Positions 22,681-33,520 of a DNA stretch of 64,000 nucleotides are shown here, one piece after another. The stretch spans positions 37,285,279-37,349,278 of the forward strand of contig OZ038434.1 in the NCBI GenBank assembly GCA_964036275.1, written 5' to 3'. This stretch comes from Litoditis marina (taxonomy: Eukaryota > Nematoda > Chromadorea > Rhabditida > Rhabditidae). The position numbers and the translations under genes are program-made. How positions within the stretch are numbered: position 1 is the first letter of the stretch; every line of letters starts with the position of its first letter. Below the pieces are notes generated by a model. The model searched no databases and was not told the origin of the DNA. It was given only the letters and a program-made list of their open reading frames with translations.

Positions 22681-24101
22681 TATGTCTGGAGCCGGCGAAA
22701 CGCAGTTGTAACTCCAGTTTGTCCAGGTCATGAGGGTCCATTCTAAAATGAAAACAATGAAAATTGATGAAAATAATAATAATAATGATATTAATAATAA
22801 TTGTAATAATGATAATAATAAAATCAACTATATTCTGCAAGTTTCTAGGACTAATATATTCCAAAACAAGCACAGACTGGGTATGTTGCGTTAACCGGCA
22901 GAGTTTGTAGTTTGGTACCTTTCAATCCTGTTACATTCTGACTAAAACAACGACAAGATTACTGTTAGTCAATTGTACAGTCACGTGAAACATGTTAAAC
23001 ACAGCAGAACTCAGAAACGTGCAATGACACAGTGCACAATTCCTCAATAGAATGCTAATTTCACGTGAGTATTCAGTTTAGTTCTAGTATATGTAGGTTC
23101 TGTCGGTGTTTAGTATTGAACCAAGATGAATCTTTTCAGCGAGTAAAATCTTCGCCGCGTGACTCATTCCAAGAAAACAGACTACAAGAATATCTACCAG
23201 CTAATACCGACACGGTAGACTTTCATTAACTTTTTACTAATAAAGTTACGAGGAAACGACTCTGATCCAAGAAAAAAAGAATGTTTTCTCACGTTTTTTG
23301 AAAATTCAAGAAAATAAATCAACTCCACCGAGTGAACGTAAAAAGTTCTCTCACGTTTTCGCGAAATTACTAGTAAACTTCCCTGTAAAGGCAACTGACC
23401 CAAGAGAGAGTGGGACGAAGTTCTTGAGTCTGAGTCCTCGCTGTACCTGATCTTCAAGATGCATCATTCGGTTGAAGTAGGGAGCGACGTTCCTGAGGAC
23501 CTCATCTGAAAAACAAAAACAAAAAATATTATTAATAATATTATTGGTTTTAATTCAACAATTGAACTCAAATCGTTTGTTAGTTTAAAACCGGGCAAGA
23601 AACACAGATTGGAGTGCCGGGATTTTCTGTGTATGATATTGAACGCTCTTAACCGAGTTTTTACGGTGCTGCCCAATTCCGCTGTGTTTGCGGTTTGATC
23701 ACAGCTACTTTCCGGTCAAAATTCGTCAAACAGAGCACGTGTGATAATCAAACTACAACGACAGGTTCGATTTTCTCATACTGAGTATTGAGATCAAACT
23801 ACAACACAACATTAGTTCACTGCGAATATCTCACCCGCGGTGTCGACTGTATCGTTGAGGGAATAGTAGTCCAAATTTGCCTGTTCTCATATCTGTTCCT
23901 TATCCTTCTTCCCGCTGTGTTTGTAGTTTGATCCTTACTTTGAATTCGATCAAACTACCACTCACCTGAAGCATCGACTCTAGTGTTGTGAGCGGTATAG
24001 TAATCAAGAGGTTCTCCGAACAGTGGGGGCATCGGGGGTGAGCGAGCAGCAGCCACACCTACCAGCAGGGTCAGAGAGTGTAGATGGAACTTTATGGACA
24101 T
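22681..24101 (-). CDS. Unrecognised secreted small protein, multi-exon, partly resolved
   Basis: Exon 1 (24101-23966) starts MSIKFHLHSLTLLVGVAAAR, a good signal peptide, and ends after EPLDYYTAHNTRVDAS at a phase-1 GTGAGT donor. A second donor-ended segment (about 23880-23835) encodes a near repeat (ANLDYYSLNDTVDTA) and looks like a duplicated exon; its acceptor does not fit the same phase, so it may be alternative or dead. Exon 3 (23505-23447) follows TTTTTCAG and reads DEVLRNVAPYFNRMMHLEDQ in phase. Further exons are uncertain. A terminal exon near 22747-22681 (MDPHDLDKLELQLRFAG...) follows TTTTAG and ends in TGA. The product would be short and extracellular; no family is recognised. Confidence 0.4.
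22975..23093 (+). mobile_element. CACGTG MITE copy
   Basis: Complete copy with CAGTCACGTGAAACATG at left and TTCACGTGAG...TTCTAGT at right, lying in an intron or 3' region of the secreted-protein gene. Confidence 0.65.
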
Positions 24102-24269
24102 GTTGGTTTCAACCAGAGTACTGTCGTTATCAGGGATATTCACAATTCTTTAACGAACTACTTACTGAGTTACATTCAAGCAGTGTGTGACCGATTATTT
24201 GACAGACATTCTGGAAATGTTAAATGGCCTGAGAAATTAGCTACTATTCAATGAATAGTACTCACAAGA

Positions 24270-24641
24270 TTAGAGTTGATTCATCTTTTTGAACAATGAG
24301 AAACGAAAAGGTGTGGAAAGGAGAAAAGAAATAAGAGTTTTCGTCCAACATCTCTTCTCTTTCGAAAAATTGGGTGTTTGAGTTTGGCGAATGATTCTCA
24401 GTTTTGAACTACAATTTAACTGCACTCTTACAGAGCAAAACTTGGTTGAGGATTTTCGCACCTTATTCTCGTACTCAGGAACAGTGAATCGAGAGCATTT
24501 TCCATAAACTTCATTTACAACAGCCTTCGAAAGTTTGTAAGTAAATTTTAAAAAAAAGTCGCTTTCACTGGTGACAGCGTCATTTTCTAACCAGTTATTC
24601 AGTTTGGTCATCCAGAGAAAACACCCTACATCGTGGAACAT
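24270..24641 (-). other. Open frame in a dispersed repeat, no known family
   Basis: A 123-codon minus-strand frame; its upstream part is matched by 46540-46605 (TCACTGGTGATAGCGTCATT then GTTTGGTCATCCAGA), showing it is part of a repeat. The plus-strand continuation after 24633 matches 52300-52380. No conserved domain is recognised, and it is probably not a gene. Confidence 0.3.
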
Positions 24642-24910
24642 GAACTACACATCGGGTTCGTCGATTCAATAGATTTAGGTAACGCAAACCGAAATGTTGA
24701 ACATTGCTACGCGCCGAACGGGATCGAGCCGGGAGCGGCTAGGCGGAAGGCAGGCGCGCTACCCGCTGCGCTACTTGGACATTATTTCCAAAGGAGGTAT
24801 ATGATAGGCATCGCTATACCCTTTTTCGAAAACAAATTGTTCATCTATTCGTTAAACTTGTTTGGTCAAAAACCACAAGCGAAGACATACAAAGTTTATT
24901 GACTGATTTA
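24640..24910 (-). repeat. tRNA-derived repeat, second family
   Basis: Minus-strand B box GGCTCGATCCC (reverse complement 24720-24730) and A-box-like TAGCGCAGCGGGTAGCGC (24756-24773). The head differs from the copies at 5.5, 14.7 and 61.7 kb but the tail (AAACCACAAGCGAAGACA...) is shared. A sister copy is at 52.3-52.56 kb. Confidence 0.6.
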
Positions 24911-25039
24911 TTGTTGATTTGTTATATACAAAGAATTGTTGTGATCAATGATTGTTGGTGTTGAAGAAGATGTCACTGGCTTGAAAACATAAGTATTGAC
25001 TGGAGATGGTAAAAAATATTACTATCCATTCGTGTTAAC

Positions 25040-25069
25040 TCTTGTTCTCTCTCTCTCTCTCTCTTTCTT

Positions 25070-25102
<33 letters not shown>

Positions 25103-25105
25103 ATA
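25040..25105 (+). repeat. CT microsatellite
   Basis: Imperfect CT/CTTT repeat in the same relative place as those at 14.2, 52.8-53.2 and 61.2 kb, next to a chemoreceptor exon-2 fragment. Confidence 0.9.
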
Positions 25106-25194
25106 TTTGATTGGACTCTCGTGAGAAAATCTCAGGATGTTCACGCTAATCTCAAGCATCTTTTTCACTTTATTTTTCTAGACGCCTGCTTCCG

Positions 25195-25650
25195 AACTGA
25201 CAACGGGACTCACCGTAACCAATCAGTAGGACAGCCAGAAACATGATCACTCTCAAGAAGTGACTTTTTTGCCCAATATAACCAGTAGACGATGATAGAA
25301 CGGAATGGCAGTCGTCATGACGTTGTTGATCGCTAGAAACACCAGAATAGCCAAACTGAAACATTAATATTTCGTTATTTAAATTATAGAGAAATGAATA
25401 AGACAATCCAAAACAACCCGAGCTAAAACCAGAAACGGTTAGTCAAGTGGCGAGAATGTGTGGAGGAGACTATACTATAAATAGAAGGAAATATGAAACA
25501 AAGTGCTATGCGTAATGAATTAGTATAATAAGAAAAAGTTACTCTTGACTATTGACATTGTGAAATTTCCTGTCTCTTATGAGAAAAAGCTGGAATTATT
25601 GTTTGGTAGTGGAGTATGACATCAAATTCGGGATAAAATAGAGACTAGCA
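25195..25650 (-). pseudogene. Chemoreceptor exon-2 fragment with shared frameshift
   Basis: 25360-25207 (minus) matches exon 2 up to GTGAGT. As in the 6.1, 14.1 and 61.1 kb copies the reading frame breaks at AAAAAAGTCACTT with a missing base. A partial exon 1 follows at about 25600-25640. Confidence 0.6.
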
Positions 25651-26149
25651 GAATATTCTCAGTTGAGTTCAGTACGTCAGTGGTATTGTACTGATTCTTA
25701 ACCGCAAGTAGACCATTGAAAACCAGTATATACGACCGGAATGTAGAAGAATTTGACTCATTGTGTTAAGAACTACCATGGATGTAGTGAAATATATCAT
25801 CTGAAAGAACATGGGTCATTAAACAACTCTTCCCATTTCAGCCAATTTTCCGGCCAACTACATGAGCAAACTGGTCAATATCAGACAAACATCAACCCGG
25901 TTTCTTTTGTAAAGAAAACTCTTTAGAACCAACCAACTTTTCTCCACAAAAGCAACCGAGTTTCCAGTTTTGTGATGTAATGGAACTTGTTGATTCTAAA
26001 ATCAACTCTGTTGTTTTGTAAATAGAGATTTGTTGCTTTCTAAAAACAGTCCGTGTGCTTTGACAATCTTTTTTCCTCTCACCCGTTCGGTGAGATATTT
26101 TGGAGCTAATCTCTGGATGGTTACTCTAAGCTCAAACCTTCATTAAAGT

Positions 26150-26540
26150 AACTTCTCGCATAACTCCAAAATTTCCACCAGACTCACCATAACCAATTTT
26201 CAGAAACATGATCACTCTCCAAACGGTGACTTTTTCTCTCTTCATAACCAGTAGACGATGATAAAACGGAATGGCAGTCGTCATAACGTTGTTAGTAGCC
26301 AAGCTCATCGAAATAGCAGAACTGAAAAATAGGAATGTATACAAAAGTGTAGGTAAACGAGTTAGGACACCAAAACAACCCGAGCAAAAACCGAAAACGG
26401 TCAGTCAAGTGGCGAGAAAGTATGGAGAAGACTAAATCAACAATTTACCTCGGACATAATAGAACCAATAGAACCAGCTGAAGGAGAGCAGGAACAGTTT
26501 GGTAGTGGAGTATGACATCGAATTCGGGATTCGGGATAAA
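26150..26540 (-). pseudogene. Chemoreceptor exon 2 (frame intact) and exon 1 fragment
   Basis: Exon 2 (about 26323-26189) reads ISMSLATNNVMTTAIPFYHR, then REKVTVWRVIMFL, without the deletion seen in other copies, but it lacks some codons before the donor. Exon 1 end is at 26450-26530. No further exons were located, so it is probably also a fragment, but it preserves the ancestral frame at the deletion site. Confidence 0.5.
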
Positions 26541-26889
26541 ATAGAGAATGACAGAACATTTCCAGTACTTCCAGAATAGTTCCGAACATAGGAGGTAGTG
26601 TACTGATTCTCGCAAGTATACCATTAAAAACCAGTATGTATGACCGGAATATGGAAGAATATGATTCTTGATGTTAACAACGACTATGGATGTAGTGAAG
26701 TGATCACCTGAAATAAGTATAGTTGTACCTGTACAAACAACAGTTCTCCCGTCTGTCCGTTTTTAATATCTCATTACTATTCATTCCCTTTGCTTTGCAG
26801 GTCAAATAAAAGGAAGTTATCTATAACAAAGTTTTCAGATGAATGACTAAATGAACTAAGAATAGCAATAACTATCCGCAAAGTCAACT

Positions 26890-27800
26890 ATTGATCAGGT
26901 TCAAGCTTACACCGTTACGGCCTCCGCACCTCTACCAAAGTACGAAAATAGATTTGAAGCCCGTAAAGTTCTAGATTATAAAACTTCACCTTAGATGAGT
27001 TCATTTAAAAAAAAATTATATTGTACGAAAAAAACTAAATTACCTTGTCCAGTAATTGAAGAAAGGATCGGAAACTGATTGGGAACCATACTGGTGTTTC
27101 CTTGCAGTACTTTTTTGTACGATCCACCGAAACCTTTTACCATCACCACCCGCACTTCACATATTTCCTGAAAAATCAATAATATTCAAGCAATATGGAA
27201 CATCTGCTATACTCTCTCAAACGTTTGATTTGCTTTAAAAAAAGTCAATACCTTACATATGGATAAAACGTTCTCTTTTTAGTCCGAAACGTATAATGCG
27301 TACTATTGCTACACAACTGCTCGAAATATTGCTCAAACTACATACACAGCATAATACAATTGAGAGATCGAATGTGGTAACTTAAAACAGCCAAAATATT
27401 TGTTTCATGGAAAACATGTTCGCTTCGCTACGTTATACAGGTTTGTAGTTTGATCACGAAGCGCTGATTACAGCTAAGATTTGGAGAACAATTGCGAACC
27501 TTATATCATCGATGAACATCTTGTTCATTAGTAACAATTGAAATTTATGTAAAAGAAATACGAATAAAACTAACCTGATGGGGAGAACATAAATATTGTA
27601 TAGGTAAGTGTGTAGTACTTTCCAGAGATGTATGATCCGGTAATGATAATTATAGAGGGTCAAAGGTTACACCAAGATGCCACGCCCATGAGTTAATTGG
27701 GGTTTCAGTTTTGAGTAGCACACCTGGGTGAGAATAGTGGAAAGGCGATAGGCCAATAAGTACTTGGGGATTTACCTTGAACCTCAATTATGTTCTATAT
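26890..27800 (+). repeat. Dispersed repeats R-A and R-B
   Basis: 26890-26980 is R-A, 27040-27200 matches 3190-3330 and (reversed) 59400-59590, and 27480-27800 is R-B. 27340-27480 resembles the reverse of 11000-11140. No coding function. Confidence 0.6.
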
Positions 27801-27976
27801 AAACCAAATTATGGTGTCCGGAACATGAGAAAAAGAAGAATTGTTGACTTTAGGAATGTGATCGAACTACAAACACAGAAGAACAAACCACAAAATGACC
27901 GCTTTCGCCTATGCCTCTAAAGACGATGATCATGGTAACGTTAAATATGAATTGACGTTATATTGTTAGAGTTATT

Positions 27977-28090
27977 TGCACAGTCACTTGAAACATGTTA
28001 AACACAGCAGAACTCAGAAACGTGCAATGAAAAAGTGCACGCTTCCTTGTTAAAATGAAAACCTCACGTGACTGTTCAATTTACTTCTAG
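27977..28090 (+). mobile_element. CACGTG MITE, reference copy
   Basis: A ~115-bp non-coding element. The left end reads CAGTCACTTGAAACATG and the right end CTCACGTGACTGTTCAA followed by TTTACTTCTAG. In the better-preserved copies CAGTCACGTGA and TCACGTGACTG form an 11-bp terminal inverted repeat around the palindrome CACGTG. Seven copies and a half-copy lie in this window. No coding capacity, so movement would depend on a transposase supplied elsewhere. Confidence 0.7.
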
Positions 28091-28559
28091 TTAATTCCCA
28101 TGAAACTCAAAGAAAGGTGCCCAACTCTTCGTTGTAGTTTGACGCGAAAGTAACCTTTTTGAACGAGAGATAGTGAAATCGATAAATGTCCATTTGTGTT
28201 TCTCAGTCTCTCTGGTTGCTACCGGCCAGATACCTGCTGCAATGAGTTTCTCATCTTGCCTCATCCCTCTTCCCTCTTTTCTCTCGTTTTTGAATTTTCG
28301 TATCAAATTTGGTAGAAGCCCTGTCAATCTGTCCATACAAGCACATGTTTCTGTACCATGAATGAATGTTCTTAGTTTTTCTCTGAAGGATATCTTTTGA
28401 GTCGTGCTGTAATTAGTCATGGGTCAGAACTTCGATGATTATAACCGAATTAAAACACACGTTAAACTCCAAAAACAGTTAAACTAACTGTGAATACTGG
28501 ACTGGATCGACAAAATCAAAAGAGAGAAAGAGTGTTTTTTTGGTTCTTTTAGTGTGTTA

Positions 28560-28884
28560 ATAAGACGTTGTTAACATCGACTTACCAGTTTCTAATGTTT
28601 TTCTTATTTTAACCTTTCAGCTCCGTTATTTTGATGAGCCTCGCAACCGACAACGTTATGAAGACTGTTTTTCGGTTCTATCATTGTCTACTGGTCATAA
28701 TCAGCGAAAAGTAACCGTCAAGACAGTGATCATGTTACTGGCAATCGGCATGCTGTCCTACTTATTGGTTACGGTGGTTCCGCTCGAAATTTTTAGAAAG
28801 ATTGGTCTGACCTGGAAGAAATTTGCCTTAAAGGCAGATATCCACGCCAGCATTCAAATTGAATATATAGTGAATCGCCTATAA
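28560..28884 (+). pseudogene. Chemoreceptor exon-2 fragment, independent decay
   Basis: After a TTTCAG at 28614-28620, exon 2 reads ILMSLATDNVMKTVFRFY, then a frameshift within a run of A (GCGAAAAGTAACC) and continues VIMLLAIGMLSYLL in another frame. The inactivating change differs from the one shared by the other copies. Confidence 0.55.
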
Positions 28885-28899
28885 ATGACTCATTTTTAT

Positions 28900-29560
28900 C
28901 AGTTTCGAATATGTATAGTAGGAAGAAAAAGAATATCCCAAGTTTTACAATAAGTTTGTTAGCGAATGTTCGAATTTCTCAATATGCAGGTCCGCGGTAG
29001 TACCGCGCAGTCCCGCGGACGTGTTACCTGTTAGGCCGCGGTTGAATATTCAACCGTGTTAAATAAATAGTACTCAAATTATTTCTTTGTATGTAATTAT
29101 TTTCTCTGTTTTTATTCAAAATTTTAAACATTATCATAAATTTGAAACAAACACAAATACAATGATTAGGACACTCCTCAAGTTCGCCACCTCTAATTGC
29201 GTTACGGTAGGTGCGCATATACGCAGAGGTACCGCCCGATTTCCGATGAAACCCGATGAAGTTAAAAAATAAATTTCATCAAGTAAATTTTAATGTTCCC
29301 TTTTTCACTCATTATCTGGTAGTAACTACCCAAGTAGAATTGGAAAGGGACCCAATCTCAATTTCGATGCTGGCGTGGATCTCTGCCTTTAAAAGGCGCT
29401 TGAGCTTGATTGACTCGAAAACATTCCACCGAAAATTTCGCTAGTGTGTTCTGCACACATACATTCATTGAACGAAGACCATGAAAATGAATGCAATATA
29501 TCATTTCATTGATTTTCAAACTAGCTATTCAACTCCAGTATCCCCACGTCCCCCTGTTCT
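28900..29560. other. No gene recognised
   Basis: Contains a small GC-rich self-complementary stretch at 28990-29040 (CCGCGGTAGTACCGCG) in otherwise AT-rich sequence. No reading frame or RNA gene could be supported. Confidence 0.4.
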
Positions 29561-29830
29561 GTCAGCCAGGAGGTCGGGGGATTCCTCTGGAAATGCTCCG
29601 CTGGAGCTGTGAAATCCGTTGAGCAGTTTGACAACATGCCGAGAACCGCATAATTTCTGGTCGATTAGTGTCTGATGTTTTTGTAATTCTCGCCATGAAA
29701 TTTCCTTCTATACATGCATATTTGTAGGAAAAAATAGAAGGAAAACCATTAAAAACGGTGTCATGACGTTGGAAAAAGGTACTTGATTTCATTTTCAACC
29801 TCAGTAAGTTCAATAGAAAAGGCCTTGAGT

Positions 29831-30530
<700 letters not shown>

Positions 30531-30589
30531 CAGCCATTTACCTAGGGCTAACCGACCGACTCCAAGTCAAAAAAATTTTCGGCGCGAAC

Positions 30590-30823
30590 AACTATGGTGG
30601 TGTCGTTTCGGGGGTTCTATTCCCACGCTACGCTAATCAGCTGGTACTGGCCGCTGTGTGTATAACCTATACACAGCGCCACTCTATCCATGTTCTCAAT
30701 AAACCACAGAACACGTGTCCCACATATAGTTTATGATCTCCCAACAAGTAAAACACACAAGTAAAATAATACACACAATAGAAACAATAGAAAACTACGC
30801 ACCTCTCGTGCGGCTAACAAAGG
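30590..30823 (+). repeat. Left flank repeat of the TRIM element
   Basis: Similar to 42995-43227 (for example GTGTGTATAACCTATACACA and TACGCACCTCTCGTGCGGCT). Together with 32081-32160 it reconstructs the pre-insertion locus seen uninterrupted at 42.99-43.3 kb. Confidence 0.65.
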
Positions 30824-32080
30824 TGTCATGATATAGTACGTCTGTGTCTCTTATCTCTCGTATGGGTTTCGTATATATGTGTATTAGCCACCCGGCGTGC
30901 TATTACTATGTGTAGGCGTGGTCTATTGATTGTCATTCGGGACCACAGCCTAAGACCATGCTGTGTGATATTCAATAACATCTGAATGAATATTGGTACC
31001 GTATCTTGTTCGTTATATGGAGGTCCTCTCGATTGAACACCCATCGCCTAGAGTCAGAAGAGATTGTCGAGTTCGACTGCCGGGATGATCTTCTGACTCT
31101 CAGGATTCACCGCTACACCACCCCAAGTGTCTACCGCCTCAGCTCCAAGGGTCTAATTATTTTGTCTGCCTGACCCTTCCACCCTTATTATTCGACAGGT
31201 CTACTAAATTATATTCTGTCCGGTTGCCCATATTATTCTCATTACTGCTACTTTGAAATCGTCCGTATTCAAAATGCTGTTGTGCCGAGCCGTGAGCCAA
31301 AGTTGCTCCTTTATCCTGGACCGAAGAATTATACCGGCCAGTTGATACTATATTGGTGGGATGAACCAATGTGAGTTCGTATTGATATTTTTTATGTTGC
31401 CGGCTAATATGTTTATCGTGAATTTGTTGAAAGTATTATGGCTACTTTACAATCTTCTAAGTAGATAATGAATTTGATTTTGCAACCACCCTTTTGATTC
31501 TGTCAGTGCAGTGTAGTTTTCAGTTAGACCTATTGTGAGTAATATATTGTTCAACGTTCATTCAGCTCTCCCGTCGTACTGAATTGTTAGGAGTGTTTCA
31601 TGTACAAGTTAATATGTTCGGAAGGTTATTCACTTGTTTGAAAAGTCGATGGAGACACAGTTACCTTATTAACGTAGGGTCAATAGAGTAAATACTGTGT
31701 TGTTGAGCATATTTGAGAAAAAAAATTGGTAGACATTTGCTCAATTGACGTTCATGATTGGTACTATCCCGAATCCGGTACTTTGTAAGATCTTTATTTG
31801 TCAGGACACTAACGTACTCTATCACAATCTATTCAAACATTCCATTCATTTTGCTCGCGGGACTCTCGCTTGTGAAAGGGGTGGGATGTCATGATATAGT
31901 ACGTCTGTGTCTCTTATCTCTCGTATGTGTTTCGTATATATGTGTATTAGCCACCCGGCGTGCTATTACTATGTGTAGGCGTGGTCTATTGATTGTCATT
32001 CGGGACCACAGCCTAAGACCATGCTGTGTGATATTCAATAACATCTGAATGAATATTGGTACCGTATCTTGTTCGTTATA
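30824..32080 (+). mobile_element. TRIM-like LTR retrotransposon
   Basis: LTRs 30824-31017 and 31887-32080 are 194 bp and differ at one position that I can see. Immediately after the 5' LTR is a tRNA primer-binding-site candidate beginning TGGAGGTCCTCTCG. Before the 3' LTR is a polypurine tract, GAAAGGGGTGGGA. The 869-bp interior has no gag or pol frame, so the element is non-autonomous. AAGG (or AAAGG) flanks both ends. A related locus without insertion is at 43220-43235. The direction is assigned from the primer site and polypurine tract. Confidence 0.85.
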
Positions 32081-32379
32081 AAGGCTAGACTGTTCCTTCC
32101 AAGACCGCCCCCTCGGCGTTTCACAATAACAAAATGAAACTATCGCTTTCGCGACATTCGGGGGCCTAAATAGTGGTTCCATGCGCCTTCGCTATGACAC
32201 ACCATTGAACCGATTGAGAACTTTACTCAAAGTTACTCTACCTCCCCGCGGCCAATGTGATTCCTCATGTTTCGAAAGGACACTACGATCACATTCCGAC
32301 TTACGGTCTGGTAATACCAGAAACTATGTTCGTACTCTGCGAACAGTCTAATTCGCACCTTGCAAATAAGAACAGGAGG

Positions 32380-32720
32380 GGGGGGGGGACACACCGTCCC
32401 GTTTGCACCTTGCAAACTATCAAACCCTTGTTTGAACATGAATAACTTTTACAATCAGACAAACTAGAAAATTAGGCACGAAATAACATAGTCACCAAAT
32501 AGTTAACCTCACTGTCAGCTAAATTAACTGTAAAACAAATGGTACAAGCTTGAACATGGTTATGTAGACTTACAAATATAACAGATGATATGAAATAATC
32601 TAGCATGTGAGACACTACTGAATTCTACGATAATCATCTCGGAGAGAATGTTTTTCTTCTTCTTTCTACGTCGGCGAATAGGAATAACCAAGAGAAAACG
32701 ACTTGCTTGTTTCTGACCAA
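32380..32720. other. No gene recognised
   Basis: AT-rich sequence between the TRIM flank and the interrupted gag; a run of ten G at about 32379-32388. If the BEL-type element had a 3' part it is not visible here. Confidence 0.4.
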
Positions 32721-32736
32721 TAGAAACAATGTACCA

Positions 32737-33068
32737 TCAACAGTCATCCGAGAAAATAAGTGTTTTCTCGGAACTGTTTCTACCACCATGTGATAACTCT
32801 ATATCAACGTATTCATTTTCTTTAATCAAATGACTAATATGGTCAACCAACTTTTTGATTGTCATGTCTTCCTTATCTCTAAACTCTAGTCTGGATAGTT
32901 CACGCTGGAACTTAATGGGAAAAGAAGACTTCAACAATCTCAAAACCGAGAGACTGGATGTGTCCTCATCAGCTCGATCCATGGCTGCTATAATGGCCAT
33001 TACATCACTCAGGGTGTTTCTCAAACTGGACGCGTCATTAGTAGCGCGCGGGAGAGACTCCAGCTGTT
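32737..33068 (-). pseudogene. BEL/Pao-type gag, downstream part
   Basis: This minus-strand frame continues the gag begun at 42 kb, resuming with LESLPRATNDASSLRN directly after the 3' end of PLE1 at about 33069. The -LP-a-n---LR-L-d---- pattern following the gag domain is typical of BEL/Pao gag proteins. The frame stops at 32737 and no zinc knuckle, protease or polymerase follows, so the element is defective. Confidence 0.65.
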
Positions 33069-33287
33069 CATTAAATTATAAGAAAACTAGGAAGTTGAAA
33101 CTACTATACAAAACCACGTTGCTCGTGTAAACAAGCTCAACTAACAGGTGATATCAGGCTACTTTAGTAATTTATAAAAGAAAAAAAGTCCAAAGGAGAG
33201 AGGAATGAAAGAGGGAAGAGAGTGAGAGATAAATTTATTTGCACTGTGCAAATTCCTAGATTGTCTATTACAAACATTAGTTACCTT

Positions 33288-33351
33288 GACATTTCGGGCA
33301 ATTACCGATCCATATGTCAAACAGGATGCCCTCATCAGTAGATGACCTGTT
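33288..33351 (-). ncRNA. Permuted hammerhead-like ribozyme, PLE1 main copy
   Basis: Minus strand, 5' to 3': AACAGG (33351-33346), ATCTA (helix I 3' strand), CTGATGA (33338-33332), GGGCA (helix II), CCTGTT closing the extra helix with AACAGG, GACA (helix III), TA, TGGAT (helix I 5' strand, pairs ATCTA with one G-U), then TGCCC (helix II), GAAA (33295-33292), TGTC (helix III). Predicted cleavage after position 33313. It lies about 170 nt after the RT stop codon. Activity is inferred from the core only. Confidence 0.6.
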
Positions 33352-33520
33352 ATAGTTAACCTAGTGAGATTATTTCAAGAAATTGAGTTAGAAGATGTAA
33401 AAAGAGTCCATTTACACTTACACAAGAGCAGAATGATGACCAGTGAGTCAGCTGAGTGCAAGAGGAGGGTCAGAAAATGGACAGACAATTATTGATCGAA
33501 CTGTTCGCTGGATCAAAAGT

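Noticed and set aside
31157..31369. Coding region in the TRIM interior
   Set aside because: Short minus-strand frame opposite to the element's transcription and without gag or pol motifs.
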